Assembly: GCA_025452255.1 (NCBI GenBank)
Contig: CP104974.1
Location: 868,001 to 932,000 of the forward strand
Direction of reading: 5' to 3'
Origin: Devosia sp. A8/3-2
GTDB lineage: Bacteria; Pseudomonadota; Alphaproteobacteria; Rhizobiales; Devosiaceae
DNA: 64,000 bases
In this document: one piece after another, positions 41,558-52,240 of the stretch
Numbering within the stretch: position 1 is the stretch's first letter
Layout: every line of letters starts with the position of its first letter
Notes under the pieces: generated by a model
Database searches by the model: none
What the model saw: only the letters and a program-made list of their open reading frames with translations
What the model was told of the DNA's origin: nothing
Made by a program: the position numbers and the translations under genes

Positions 41558-42247
41558 ATGGCAGGCAAACGGACCGATGCCCGGCGTAAACAGCATGCGC
41601 AGGCCAGTGTGGATGACGCCGCCGGACAAGAAGCTCGCGCCGAACCCACGCTCGCCCGCGAACGCATTGTTGTAACCGCCGTGGAGCTGCTGGATGCGCG
41701 GGGCGTGGCCGGGCTGACGATGCGCGAGCTGGCCGAACGCCTCGGGTCGGGCGTGATGAGCCTATATTGGCATGTCAGCAACAAGGAAGAAGTGCTCGAT
41801 CTGGCGCTCGATCTGGTGCTCGAGCCCCCGCACTGCGTCGAGTTTGGCAATTGGCGGGAAGAGGTCGTGCATCAGTTGGAGGACTGGCGCGCCAGCATGC
41901 TGCGCCATCCGTGGTCCGTGTCGCTGCTGCCGCGCCGGGCGCTGGGGCCGAACCTGCTCAGCCGGCTGGAACTGCTGAGCCGGGCCTTGTCCAAGGCCGG
42001 TGTTGCAGATGCAGATGTAAACGCCGCGATCTGGTCGCTGTGGAATCACCCGGTCGGCGCCACCATCACCCGGGTCAGCTTCACATTGTCGGATGACGAC
42101 ATGGCCGCCGGCCAGCGCCGTCTTGCCCGGGGCAGCGACCGCTACAAGGCGATCGAACAGTCCCGCCTGCTACTGGACAATGACTGGGACGGCGCCTTCA
42201 GGAAGGGTATCGATTTCCTACTGGATGGATTTGCCCGGGCAAAATGA
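41558..42247 (+). CDS. TetR/AcrR-family regulator with TetR_C-like effector domain
   Basis: About 229 residues from ATG 41558 (GAGGAAG five bases upstream; ATG 41546 is an alternative). HTH: VVTAVELLDARGVAGLTMRELAERLGSGVMSLYWHVSNKEEVLDLA. C-terminal domain (EDWRASMLRHPW, GPNLLSRLELLSRAL) resembles the tetracycline-repressor C-terminal class. Lies divergent from the exported RidA-like gene, its likely target. Confidence 0.88.
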   Translation: MAGKRTDARRKQHAQASVDDAAGQEARAEPTLARERIVVTAVELLDARGVAGLTMRELAERLGSGVMSLYWHVSNKEEVLDLALDLVLEPPHCVEFGNWREEVVHQLEDWRASMLRHPWSVSLLPRRALGPNLLSRLELLSRALSKAGVADADVNAAIWSLWNHPVGATITRVSFTLSDDDMAAGQRRLARGSDRYKAIEQSRLLLDNDWDGAFRKGIDFLLDGFARAK

Positions 42248-42292
42248 ATCCGTGTCAACAAGATGCGCGTATTTGTCGGGATGGTGCCGGAA

Positions 42293-42368
<76 letters not shown>

Positions 42369-42490
42369 GTTCCGACCCTGTTGATATGGACAATAATTGG
42401 CCTCTGGGCAAGGGGGGTGGTGTGCCTCGGCGGCGGAGGTGGCATCACAGGCTTCGTGCCGGAGGGGTGCGCAGCACCCCCACCCTCAAT

Positions 42491-42514
42491 CCCTCCCCAC
42501 AAGGGGGAGGGAGG
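42491..42514. repeat. GA/CT-rich hairpin repeat, copy 1
   Basis: CCCTCCCCACAAGGGGGAGGGAGG, an imperfect palindrome; a close copy lies at 46181-46203. Third intergenic repeat family in the window, between tRNA-Ala and the epimerase gene 3' end. Confidence 0.7.
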
Positions 42515-42556
42515 TGGCCACATCGAGCACAGTTCAGACTCGGCTGCCGGCGTGTG

Positions 42557-43570
42557 CTAGACCAGCCCGTGTTCCACCGGGCTTTTGCCGGTGGCTATGG
42601 CGGCTTCACTCGCTGGGATCAGAGGGCGGCCCGGGCGGGTGGGGGCGCGGTGGGTGTTGAAGCGCTTGGGACTGCCTAGTTCGGCGACGTTGTCGCCGAT
42701 GTCGTGGTTGAACAGGCCGACAATGCGCACGAGCCAATCGGGCAGGGTTCTGGTGGGGATGCGACGATTGGGGAAGGCGGGTTTGAGGAATTGGCCGAGT
42801 TGGGCCATGGAGACGGTTTCCACAGCCGCGACGCAACGCTGGCCGCCGGCGGCCGGATCGGTCATGGCGGCGAGGTGGAGGGCCACGACGTCGCGGACAT
42901 CGACAATGGCGATGGAAATGGCTGGCACGGCGGGCAATTTGCCATCGAGGAGGAGCTGCACCATCATGGCGGAGGTGCCGGGATCCTCGTCCAGCAGGGG
43001 GCCAAGGATGGCGGCGGGGTTGATGACGGCGAGATCATCGTGGCGGCCGGCGGCGTCGACCGGGGCCCGAGCTTGCTGTTCGGCCGTGGTCTTGGAGCGC
43101 GGATAGGCAGGGGTCTGCGGGCTGTCCAGATTGGTCCAGTCGGCTTCGGTCAGCAGGCGCTCGTAATTGTCGTGGCCATATTGCATAGCGGCGATGGAGG
43201 AGGTGAGTACGATGCGCTCGACATTGGCGGCGAGCGCGGCCGAAATGGCGCGGCGTGTGCCTTCGACGGCGGGGCGGATCAGCTCACCGGGGTCTTTGGG
43301 GGTGCGCAGCACGAAGGGGGAGGCGGTGTGTTGCAGATAGCGGCAATCGGCCATGGCGGCGGCCCAGCCATCGTCTTTGAGCAGGTCCAGCGCGACGAAT
43401 TCGAGCTCGGTAATGTCGGCGCCGGCCTTGGACAGCGTCTGGCGCACCTTGTCGGCCTTGTCTAAGCTGCGCACGCTGCCGCGCACCGTGTAGCCGGCGG
43501 CGAGCAATTGCAGGGCGATATGGCCGCCCAGAAATCCGGATATGCCAGTCAGAAGGACGCGGTCGGACAT
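42557..43570 (-). CDS. NAD-dependent epimerase/dihydroflavonol-4-reductase-like SDR
   Basis: 337 residues, unbroken. VLLTGISGFLGGHIALQLLAAGY Rossmann motif, HTASPFVLRTPKDPGELIRPAVEGTRRAI, active-site Ser in VLTSSIAAMQYG and YPRSK (YxxxK). AVINPAAILGPLL is typical of the DFR/cinnamoyl-CoA-reductase group. Divergent from a TetR gene over a shared palindrome, which suggests repression by it. Confidence 0.9.
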   Translation of the reverse strand: MSDRVLLTGISGFLGGHIALQLLAAGYTVRGSVRSLDKADKVRQTLSKAGADITELEFVALDLLKDDGWAAAMADCRYLQHTASPFVLRTPKDPGELIRPAVEGTRRAISAALAANVERIVLTSSIAAMQYGHDNYERLLTEADWTNLDSPQTPAYPRSKTTAEQQARAPVDAAGRHDDLAVINPAAILGPLLDEDPGTSAMMVQLLLDGKLPAVPAISIAIVDVRDVVALHLAAMTDPAAGGQRCVAAVETVSMAQLGQFLKPAFPNRRIPTRTLPDWLVRIVGLFNHDIGDNVAELGSPKRFNTHRAPTRPGRPLIPASEAAIATGKSPVEHGLV

Positions 43571-43587
43571 TGATTTTCTCCAATAGA

Positions 43588-43617
43588 ATTGAACGAAAGA
43601 TATGTTAATCGTTCAAT
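43588..43617. promoter_or_regulatory. Palindromic operator in epimerase/TetR divergent promoter
   Basis: ATTGAACGA-(12)-TCGTTCAAT, perfect 9-base arms, between the two divergent starts, with an extra half-site TCGTTCAA-like at 43618-43625. Candidate site for the adjacent TetR protein. Confidence 0.7.
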
Positions 43618-43639
43618 TCGTTCAAGTGTGGACCGTGAA

Positions 43640-44194
43640 ATGAATTTGCCTTTGCCCGATCGGGTGGCCGAAAAGCGCCAGCGCATGCTCGTAGCGGCGC
43701 GGGATTTGTTCCTGCGCAATGGGCTGCGCGGCACCACGATGGAAGCCATTGCGCGGCAGGCGCATGTGGCCAAGCCGACGCTTTATGCCCAGTTTGCCGA
43801 CAAGGACGCAGTGTTCAACGCCATTATCGAGACCATGGTGGGGGATATCCATCGGGCGATTGACGGCGGGTTGGCGAGCGAGGGCCCGGCATCGGTGCGG
43901 ATCGGGCGGGCGCTGGCGGACAAATATGGCCTGATGCTGGATCTGCTTGATGGTTCGCCCCATGCCGACGAGATTTATACCGAGCAGGCCCGGCAGCCGG
44001 CGCATTACCCGGCGCTGGACCGGGCGGTGGAGGACAAGTTTACCGCGGTGCTAGACGAGGCGGGGATCGAGCAGCCGCGGGATCTGGCGCGGCTGGTGAT
44101 CGTGGCGGCTTCGGGGATCGGGCGGAGCTATCGCGACGAGGCGAGCTTGCGGGCGGCGATCATGGTGCTGTGTGAGCGGGTGATTTTGGGGTAG
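43640..44194 (+). CDS. TetR/AcrR-family regulator
   Basis: 184 residues from ATG 43640; the longer frame from 43589 would start inside the operator. HTH: AARDLFLRNGLRGTTMEAIARQAHVAKPTLYAQFADKDAVF, then a helical effector domain. Probably controls the divergent SDR gene. Confidence 0.88.
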   Translation: MNLPLPDRVAEKRQRMLVAARDLFLRNGLRGTTMEAIARQAHVAKPTLYAQFADKDAVFNAIIETMVGDIHRAIDGGLASEGPASVRIGRALADKYGLMLDLLDGSPHADEIYTEQARQPAHYPALDRAVEDKFTAVLDEAGIEQPRDLARLVIVAASGIGRSYRDEASLRAAIMVLCERVILG

Positions 44195-44210
44195 GTGGGC
44201 GTTCCCTGCC

Positions 44211-45018
44211 TCAATGCGCCTCGTGGGCGTCGGCAGTGCCGAGCAGCCAATAGCCGGCGGCTTTGACCCATTCGGGGTTGAACCCGCGTTCCTCGGTGAG
44301 GTGGGTGCGCACGGCTTTGCTCATCGCGCTTTCGCCCGCGATATAGGCATAGGCGTCGCCGGGCGGAAATTCGATCTCGCGGAGGGTGTCGAGGATGAGG
44401 CTCGTGGTGCCTGCGGGTTGGCCATTGCGGTGCACATAATGCAGGACGAGATCGGCTTGGGTCTCGAAATGCTGTTCCTCGGCGAGGCTGTCGACTTCGA
44501 TGACGGCAACGATTTTGGCGCCAGCGGGGAGTTCCTCGATGCGGCGGCCGAGAGCCGGGAGGGCGGTTTCGTCGCCCGCCAGCAGATACCAGTCGAAGGC
44601 GGCGGGGACCACGAGCGAGCCGCGCGGGCCGCCGATGACCAGTTTATCGCCGATCGCGACGCTCGCGGCCCAACTGGAGGCGGGGCCATCGCCATGCAAT
44701 ACGAAATCGAGCACGAGGGTGCCCGCGGCGGTGTCGAAATAGCGCAGGGTATAGTCGCGCATTTCGGGCCGCATGCCGTCGGGGAATCTGAGCGCCGCGC
44801 GGGCCGATCGGGGCAAGCATTGGGGTGACGCCGGCGGGGAAGAAGAAGGCCTTGATATGGTCGGCGTGACCGTGTGAGGCAAAGCCTCCCATGTCGCCCT
44901 TAAGCGTGATGCGGCGCATCAATGGGGTGATGTCGGTGACGGCCACCACCTCGAGCAGGCGCATGCGGGTTTCGTGCCGCACGCGTTGGGGAGCGCGGGC
45001 ATCGGTGAGGTCGGACAT
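44211..45018 (-). CDS. Siderophore-interacting protein (FAD-dependent ferric reductase), one frameshift
   Basis: About 269 codons from ATG 45018. N-terminal FAD-binding barrel (MRRITLKGDMGGFAS) with the RxYTxR motif RDYTLRYFD, then DFVLHGDGPASSWAASVAIGD and the C-terminal SIP domain (YLLAGDETALPALGRRIEELP, YAYIAGESAMSKAVRTHL). An extra base on the coding strand near 44789 (CTCAGATTC for CTCGATTC; true reading GARFPDGMRPEM) breaks the frame. Releases iron from siderophores using NAD(P)H. Confidence 0.9.
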
Positions 45019-45034
45019 GGCGGGTCTCACATAT

Positions 45035-45055
45035 TCCTGAATAAACTAGTCAGGA
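45035..45055. promoter_or_regulatory. Palindrome in SIP/quinone-reductase divergent region
   Basis: TCCTGA-ATAAACTAG-TCAGGA, just upstream of the siderophore-interacting-protein start. Possible operator; it does not match a Fur box. Confidence 0.5.
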
Positions 45056-45188
45056 TTTATGTCATGTTTGGGCGCCGATCAAGTCACGTGCCGGGGAGAC
45101 CCGAATGGTGCGGCATGTTGGCCTGTGCCATTGTCGCGCCAGTTTGGCTGATTATGTTGGCGGCTTACATAAAGACGAGGTTTTGCCG

Positions 45189-46157
45189 ATGCGTAGCGTG
45201 GTGTTCGAGAAATATGGCGTGCCGGAACAGGTGCTCAAGCTGGGGCAGCGGGACAAGCCGGTGCCGGGCGCCGGGCAGGCTTTGGTGCGCATGCGGCTTT
45301 CGCCGATCCACAATCACGATCTGATGACCGTGGCCGGGCTTTATGGTGTCAAGCCGCCGCTGCCATGGGTGGGCGGTACCGAGGCTGTCGGCGTGGTCGA
45401 GGCGCTGGGCGAAGGCGTGGACACTCTCAAAATTGGGCAGCGGGTGGCCGGCGGGGCGAGCCAGACCGGGCGGAATATTATCTGGTCGAAGCGGCGCGAG
45501 TCGTGCCGGTGCCCGATGGGGTGAGCGACGAAACGGCGTGCCAGCTGGTGTCCATGCCGCTCAGTTCCAAGATGATCATTGCCGATCTGGGCATCCAGCC
45601 CGGGCAATGGATGGTGCAGAATGCCGGCAATGGCGCGGTGGGCAAGCTTGTGGCGCGGTTCGCGGCCGAGCAGGGCATTCACGTGGTGAGCCCGGTGCGG
45701 CGCGACGAGACGGTGGCCGAGCTGGCGGCTTTGGGCATGGACAAGGTGGTGTCGACCGCCAGCGAAGGCTGGCAGGAGCGGGTCAAGGCTGTGACCGGCG
45801 GTGAGCCGATTGTGCGCGGGCTGGATTCGCTGGGTGGCGATGGTCCCGAGCAATTGTTCGAGGTGATGGCGGACGGGAGTGAATTGGTCAATTTCGGCGC
45901 TATGACGGGGCGGCCGCTGCGGATCACGCCGGCCTCGCTGCTGTTCCGGCAGATGAAGGTGCGCGGCTTCTGGGGCATGAAGCCCAACCTGCCCGCGGCC
46001 GATATCGGGCGCATGCTGGGCGAATTAGTGACGCTCGCGGCCAAGGGGGGAATTGGACCTGCCGGTCGATGGCGTGTTCGAGCTAGAGCAGATTGCCGAG
46101 GCGGTGAAGGCCAGTGATGAGCCGGGCCGCAAGGGCAAGGTGGTGTTGCGGGGATAG
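45189..46157 (+). CDS. Zinc-independent MDR (quinone/enoyl reductase-like) dehydrogenase, two frameshifts
   Basis: About 323 codons from ATG 45189 (GAGG upstream). GroES-like domain RSVVFEKYGVPEQVLKLGQ, then a break at 45467 (ACCGGGCGG for ACCTGGGCGG; true reading TWAEYYLVEAARVVPVPDG). Nucleotide domain PGQWMVQNAGNGAVGKLVARFA lacks structural zinc Cys residues. Second break near 46045 (extra G); true end GVFELEQIAEAVKASDEPGRKG, stop 46157. VSPVRRDETV has Pro for conserved Leu. Confidence 0.86.
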
Positions 46158-46180
46158 CGGCCAGAGAGCCGCGATCCAAC

Positions 46181-46203
46181 TCCCTCCCCTCAAGGGGGAG
46201 GGA
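46181..46203. repeat. GA/CT-rich hairpin repeat, copy 2
   Basis: TCCCTCCCCTCAAGGGGGAGGGA, matching the copy at 42491-42514. Sits between two convergent gene ends and may act as a bidirectional terminator. Confidence 0.7.
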
Positions 46204-46234
46204 GGCAGATCGTGGCTCGCGGGTGCCCAGTCGC

Positions 46235-47144
46235 CTACTCGGCCGCCACCGGCTTGTATTCAGCGCTGAGGGCGAATTTGGCGAGGAGTTCTGATCAGCC
46301 CCACCATGTCGTCATTGGGGGCGACCGAGCTTTCGAGTGATACCGGCGCGCCAACGGGGGTGATCTCGAACTGGTAGAGGCCATCGGGCTTGGGAAAATC
46401 GGTGACGAAGCGGGTCAATACGGTCTTGGAGCTGGCGCTGATCTGGGCCTCGGGCTGCGCCTCGATCAGGGCGATGATGGTCTTCTGGGTGGCAGCAATG
46501 TGGGGGCGGGGGTCTTCGTCATAGGGCAGGGTGCCCAACAGAACCGGCGCGAAGAAGGCGGTGAAGAGGCCGCGATTGTCCAGCGTCAGGGTGAGCTTTT
46601 CGATATTGCCACGGGCGAAATCGGTCGGCTCTTCAAGCTCGGCGGGCATGTCGCGCACATCGCTGAGCTCGGCTCGGAACGCCGCGCTGCCAAAGGTCGG
46701 CATGCGCATGCTGAAATCCTCAAGCGTGAAATCGCCGTTGGCCTCGTCCCAGCGATAGGCCGGGTTGAGGTCGAACGAGGCGGCCTGCATCTCGATGATG
46801 TAGGCGTTGAGCGGGCTGCTATCGATATCGGGGGAGACGCGGATATCGGTGACGCTCAGCTTGAGCTCGGCCGGGCGGGTATGGCCGGCAATGGCGCCGA
46901 ACAGATCGTCGGCGTCGAGCGTGATCTGTCCGATGGCCATGCGGGAATATGAGGCGCCGAAATAGACATTGGTGATGATGCAGCCGGTCGCGGTGTCCTC
47001 GACGGTGGTTTGCTTGCCGCGCTCCAGCATGCCAAAGCCGTCCAAGAGGCTCGTGCAATCGGTGGGTACGGGCTCTTCGGTCTGCGCCCAGACGGGAGTA
47101 GCCAGCAGGGCAAGCGCGAGCGGGGCGAGGGCAAGAAGGCGCAT
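46235..47144 (-). CDS. Exported hypothetical protein, one frameshift near C-terminus
   Basis: About 302 codons. Signal peptide MRLLALAPLALALLATPVWA (ATG 47144), mature part with Cys pair (TDCTSLLDG, TGCIITN). Repeated beta-strand patterns such as ITLDADDLFGAIAGHTRPAELKLSVTDIRV suggest a lipid-binding or AsmA-like periplasmic fold, but I do not recognise a family. An extra base near 46293 (ATCAGAACTCC for ATCGAACTCC) hides the true end LIELLAKFALSAEYKPVAAE, stop 46235. Confidence 0.78.
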
Positions 47145-47167
47145 CGAAATACTCCAGTCAGGCGGGA

Positions 47168-48483
47168 TCAGATCAGGCCCAGCATCTTGTCCTGCAATTG
47201 GCGCAGGGCAAAGAGGCGGGTGGAGGTGTCGGGCTGGCTGTTGGCGGCGGTGAGCAATTCGCCCTTTTTGACGGCTGCCGTGACCTTGCCGCCTTCGAGG
47301 AGGCCCACCGGGACGGCCTTTTGGCGCGAGCATCGCCCACCGTCATGGTGAAGGAGCGGTAGCAGGTTTCCCCGATGGCGTCATAAGTCTCGCCTGCGGC
47401 CGAGTCGCGCTTGGCGACGGCGCAGACTTCGGCGACGGGATTGGGCAGGGGCACCATGTCGGGCAAGCCGCGCAACATGATGCGCGCGGCGGTGAGCGGG
47501 ACTTCAAGGCTCGTCAGGTGATAGGGGCGGAAGAAGGCGTAATAGGGCCCGTGGCCGATATGGAGATCATCCATGCGCTCGATGATGCGCGGATGCTCGG
47601 GCTTGACGATAACGAAGACGCCGGGGGCGACGCCCTTGCCCACGGTGAAATCGACGACGCCCATCTTGTTGAGAATGCCGCCATCGGCCTTGGGGATCAG
47701 AACCTTGGCCATGTCGTCGCGGTCGGCGGCGGGGCCGTGCATGCCGGGCACATCGGGAACCAGCCCGGTGGCATTGGCGATGGCGCACATTTCGACCATG
47801 GTTTTGGAGCCATCGACGAATTCGACCAGCATGCGCGGGTTCATATTGCGGCGCTCGGCTTCTTCCCGATAGTCGTCGGGGACGGCGTCGTGACGCAGCG
47901 GATTGTTCTTGCCCTTGCCGGCGGCAACGATGGGCAGGCCAAGCGCGGAGACGAATTCGATCAGTTCCATGCATGAGCTGGGTTCATCCCCCGCGCCGAC
48001 GGAATAGACGACGCCAAGGCGGTCAGCCCGGGCTTTGAGATAGGGGCCGATGGTGACGTCGGCCTCGACATTCATCATCACCAGATGCTTGCCATGTTCC
48101 ATGGCGAGCAGGTCGTAGTCGGCGGCAACGCCCGGCTTGCCGGTGGCGTCGATGACGACATCGATATTGGGCGTGGTGACCGGGGTTTCGGCCGAGGTGA
48201 TGGCGATCTTGCCCGCTTCGATGGCGGCGGTTGCGGCGCTGGGGCTGTCGGCGACCTTGCCCTTGCTGTCCTCGCCATAGGCAATGGTCATGGCGTGGAG
48301 CGCGGTATGGGGGCGGCGGGTGGCGATGGCCGCCATCTCGATGCCCTTCATCAGGCTCATCTGGGTCACGAGGTCAGTGCCCATTTCGCCCGAGCCGATG
48401 ACGCCGACGCGGATCGGCTTGCCGGTTTGGGCGCGGGCGGCGAGGTCTCGGGCCAGCCCGGTGAGGGCGATATTGGTGGTCAT
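47168..48483 (-). CDS. SAF-domain NAD(P)-dependent oxidoreductase (homoserine-dehydrogenase-like), one frameshift
   Basis: About 439 codons. N-terminal Rossmann fold IRVGVIGSGEMGTDLVTQM, IDVVIDATGKPGVAADYDL and MNVEADVTIGPYLK resemble homoserine dehydrogenase; the central dehydrogenase-like domain includes GAGDEPSSCMELIEFVSALG; C-terminal SAF region ends KKGELLTAAN. A lost A in an A5 run near 47316 breaks the frame (true reading DARAKKAVPVGLLEGGKVTAAV; stop 47168). Substrate unknown. Confidence 0.87.
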
Positions 48484-48659
48484 GGCAGTTCCAGAACAGG
48501 TTTACCCGATGGGTTATCCCCCTCCTTGCCCATCCTGCAAGGGCCCCAATGCCGCATTGCGCCAGAAACGGGCGGGAACCATTGATCCGCTTAGCACTTC
48601 TTAAACCGTTCCAAGGGAGACTGCGCCTCGGAGAACACCTCCGGGGGCAGTCAATCATC

Positions 48660-48950
48660 ATGGTCAGCAAGGCCAAGAAAACCGTCGCTTTGCCAGCGGT
48701 CGTGGACTCGGATTCGCTCGATGCGATCCGGGACGGGCTGCTTGATGCCGTGGAGGATGGCTCGGTGGCTGTCGCAGCGGACGGGGTGCAGCGGGTGTCG
48801 ACCAATGCATTGTTCATGCTGATCAGCGCCGCCGGGACCGCCCAGCGCAACAATTTCGATTTTGCCATTTTGCAGCCGAGCGCGGCCATGACCGCAGCGA
48901 TCGAGCGCTCGGGCCTTGATGCCCAGTTCAAGGGGATGATGAGACAATGA
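48660..48950 (+). CDS. STAS-domain protein of chemotaxis operon
   Basis: 96 residues, single STAS fold (VVDSDSLDAIRDGLLDAVEDGSVAVAADGVQRVSTNALFML) with a Ser in the position usually phosphorylated in anti-anti-sigma-like proteins. Overlaps cheY by four bases. Similar small STAS proteins open che operons in other alphaproteobacteria; a scaffold or regulatory role is inferred. Confidence 0.82.
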   Translation: MVSKAKKTVALPAVVDSDSLDAIRDGLLDAVEDGSVAVAADGVQRVSTNALFMLISAAGTAQRNNFDFAILQPSAAMTAAIERSGLDAQFKGMMRQ

Positions 48951-49315
48951 CCACTTTGCGGGTTCTGACGGTCGACGATTCGCGCACCATTCTGGCCATG
49001 CTGCACCACACGCTGTCCAATGCGGGCTTTGAAGTGCTGCAGGCCGAGGATGGCAAGCAGGGGCTCGACATGCTCAAGAACGGGGAGTTCGACGTGATCA
49101 TCACCGATATCAACATGCCGGTGATGGATGGCATCGAATTTATCCGCCATGTGCGGGCCACCGGCCAGCACCAGAGCCTGCCCATCCTGATCCTGACCAC
49201 CGAAACCAGCCGAGACAAGCGCGACCGGGGCAAGGCCGCCGGCGGCACCGGCTGGATCGTCAAGCCATTCGACCCCGAAAAGCTGATCAGCGTCATCCAT
49301 CGCGTCGTCCACTAG
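48947..49315 (+). CDS. cheY: CheY-type response regulator
   Basis: 122 residues, receiver only. Acidic pocket VDDSRT, phospho-acceptor Asp54 in VIITDINMPVMDG, Thr in LILTTETS and Lys in WIVKPFDP. Sits between the STAS gene and cheA, so it is the probable direct CheA target that acts on the flagellar motor or as a phosphate sink. Confidence 0.92.
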   Translation: MTTLRVLTVDDSRTILAMLHHTLSNAGFEVLQAEDGKQGLDMLKNGEFDVIITDINMPVMDGIEFIRHVRATGQHQSLPILILTTETSRDKRDRGKAAGGTGWIVKPFDPEKLISVIHRVVH

Positions 49316-49356
49316 TTTTTATAAGCCGAGAACCCAGAAGGGTTGAATAAGCGCAG

Positions 49357-51639
49357 ATGAGCGATCTCGACGACTTCAAGGCCACCTATTTTGACGAATG
49401 TTCCGAGCTTCTGACCGAGCTCGAGGAGCAGTTCGCCGCCATCGAAGCGGGCGAGCGCGATGCCGATCGGCTCAATGCCGTGTTCCGCGCCATCCATTCG
49501 ATCAAGGGCGGAGCCGGGGCGTTCGGCTTTTCCGCGCTGGTGGGCTTTGCCCACGCCTATGAAACGCTGCTCGACTATGTGCGCGATGGCCGTATCGAGA
49601 TGAGCGATGACGTCGTAACGCTGTGCATCCGCGCCAATGATATCGTGGCCGATCACGTCAAGGCGGTGCAGAGCGGGGAAGCCCTGCCGGCCGATTACGG
49701 CATGGACGAAAAGGCGCGCTTCGATGCGCTGGCACGCGGCGATACGGCGTCCGAGGATGACGAGGGCGGCGAGCCGCTCGACGATTTCGATATCGAATTT
49801 GTGCCGGTCATGGTCAATTTCGATGCTGTTGCCGATGGCGATGAGGCCCCGGCAGACGACAGGTTCGATGCGCCTCCCATGGCGGTCGAGCCCGGCCATT
49901 GGGAAATCAATTTCAAGCCGCATCAGGCGCTTTATGCCCGCGCCAATGACCCGCTGCTGCTGTTCCGCGAATTGGCCGCCCTGGGCGAGATGAGCGTGCG
50001 CGCCATTGTGAGCGACATTCCGCCACTCTCCGATTTTGAGCCCTTTGCGGTCTATTGCTCGTGGGAGATTACCCTGATCGCGCCCGCGCTGACCGAGGCG
50101 ATGATTCGCGAAGTGTTCGAATTCGTCGATGGCGATTGCGATATTTCAGTGGTGCAGCTGGGCGCCGATATGGCGTTCGATGTTCCTGAAGAGGCACCAG
50201 CGGCGCGTGTTGCAGCCGAGCCGGGTTTTCCCGATCTCCTGGCGCTGGCCGATGACGAGGTCGAGGCATTGCTCGATTTCGCGCTGGAGAGCGCGCCGGC
50301 CGCCGAGCCGGCTATTGTCGAGGAAGCGCCCGCGCTCAGCTTTGCCGCTTTGGCCGAAACGATCAAGCCGAATGCGCCCGTGGCCGTGCGGCGCGCGCCT
50401 GTCGAAGCGCTCAAGCCGGCGTCCGTTCCCGAGAGCGAGGATGGCGAGCGGCGCAGCGTTGGCGTGCAGTCGATCCGCGTCGATCTCGACAAGGTCGACC
50501 GCGTGGTCAATATGGTGGGCGAATTGGTCATCACCCAATCCATGTTGACCCAGCAGATGGATGAGACGCTGCGCGCCCGCTATACCGAATTGGTGCGCGG
50601 GCTCGAAGTGCTGGCGCAGACCACCCGGGGATTGCAGGATTCGGTGATGGCGATCCGCGCCCAGCCAGTCAAATCGGTATTTTCCCGCATGCCGCGCCTG
50701 GTGCGCGAGCTGGCGCAGAAGACGGGCAAGAAGATCAAGCTCAGAAACCATCGGCGAGAACACCGAAATCGACAAGACGGTGATCGAGCAGCTCAGCGAT
50801 CCGCTGACCCATATGGTGCGCAATTCGGCCGATCATGGCATCGAGACGCCGGACCAGCGCGGCGCGCGGCAAGGGTGAAATCGGCACGATAAGGCTCAGC
50901 GCCGAACAGGCGGGTGGCAATATCCTGATCATCGTCGAGGATGATGGTGGCGGGATCAATCGCGAGCGCGTGCTGGCTGTGGCGCGCGACAAGGGCATCG
51001 TGGCGCCCGACGTCAATCCGAGCGACGAGCAGATCGACCAGCTGATCTTTGCGCCGGGCTTCTCGACGGCCAGCGAAGTCAGCGACATTTCCGGCCGCGG
51101 GGTGGGCATGGATGTGGTGCTCTCCAATATCAAAAAGATCGGCGGCTCGGTGCATGTCCGCTCTCGGACCGGCAAGGGCACGCGCATGACGCTGCGCCTG
51201 CCGCTGACCTCGGCCGTGCTCGACGTGATGCTGGTCAAGGTGGGTGACTCACCGTACGTCGTGCCGCTCTCCTCGATCGTTGAAACCATCCAATGTTCGC
51301 GCGCCGCCTTCGAGCGGGTGCCGAGCGGGGGCAAGGTGCTGCAGGTGCGGGGCGAATATGTGCAGGTCATCGACCTGGCCGAACGCTTTGCCCTGAGCAC
51401 CGAGACCGAGGCGGATAACCGCTTCGTCGTGCTGTGCGAAGCCGAGGGCAGCCACAAGGTGGCGCTGATCGTCGATGACATTATCGGCCAGCAGCAGGTG
51501 GTGATCAAATCGCTGGAAGAGAATTTCAGAACGGGTCGAGGGCATTGCCGGCGGCACGATCCCGGGCGACGGCAATGTCGCGCTGATCGTGGACGTGCAG
51601 GGCCTCAAGACCACGTTGATGCATAAGAGTGCAGCCTAG
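49357..51639 (+). CDS. cheA: Chemotaxis histidine kinase CheA, three frameshifts
   Basis: About 760 codons. HPt domain with His47 ([16 protein letters not shown]), acidic linker with a P2-like segment ([18 protein letters not shown]), dimerisation P3 ([28 protein letters not shown]), HATPase P4 and CheW-like P5. Frame lost at 50743 (CTCAGAAACC for CTCGAAACC; true reading [19 protein letters not shown]), shifted again near 50868, and restored at 51528 (TTCAGAAC for TTCGAAC). P4 has [11 protein letters not shown] and [13 protein letters not shown]. Phosphorylates CheY and CheB. Confidence 0.92.
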
Positions 51640-51701
51640 GCTGCCCGGAAAACTGTCAGTACTGCGTAGCCATCCAGAAGGACGGCAGAAAGGCAAAGAA
51701 T

Positions 51702-52186
51702 ATGGAAGCGCTCGGGCTTCGGGACGATATCGGCGACAAGACCACGGCCGCTCACAATAGTCTGCAATTGATCGCCTTCTCGATCGGCGAGCAGACCTAT
51801 GGGGTGGAGATCACCACGGTGCGGGAAATCCGCGCCCGGAACGGGGCGACACCCTTGCCCAATACCCGCGAATTCGTGCGCGGCGTGATCAATCTGCGCG
51901 GCACGATCGTGCCGATCTTTGACCTGCGCGCCCGCTTTGGCGATGGCCAGACCTCGCCCACCAAGAACCATGTCGTGGTGGTGATGAGCGTGGGCGACAA
52001 ATGGGTCGGCATCTGGTCGATGCGGTGAGCGATATCCTCACCGTTTCGCGCGACGACATCCACAATGTGCCCGAAGGCAATTCCATCGACACCGAATTGC
52101 TCAATGGCATCGTGACCCATGACAGCCGCATGGTCGGGCTGATCGACCTGCATGCCGTGGTCAGCGGCGCCAAGATGGACGCCTGA
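51702..52186 (+). CDS. cheW: Chemotaxis coupling protein CheW, one frameshift
   Basis: About 161 codons. LQLIAFSIGEQTYGVEITTVREI, ATPLPNTREFVRGVINLRGTIVPIFDLR are canonical. The frame is lost at 52013 (ATCTGG for ATCCTGG; true reading WVGILVDAVSDILTVS) and ends VVSGAKMDA. REIRARNGATPLP has Arg where CheW proteins have Trp. Couples receptors to CheA. A strong terminator follows. Confidence 0.92.
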
Positions 52187-52207
52187 GCGCTCAGCAGAAT
52201 TGGAATG

Positions 52208-52239
52208 CAAAGGGCGCCACGTGGCGCCCTTTGGTTTTT
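52208..52239 (+). terminator. Rho-independent terminator after cheW
   Basis: CAAAGGGCGCCAC-GTGGCGCCCTTTG followed by GTTTTT. Near-identical in stem to the terminator after the downstream cheY (62351-62384). Confidence 0.88.
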
Positions 52240-52240
52240 C

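Noticed and set aside
49312..49923. 203-codon reverse frame opposite the cheA start
   Set aside because: Shadow of the CheA HPt-coding region; no domain content.
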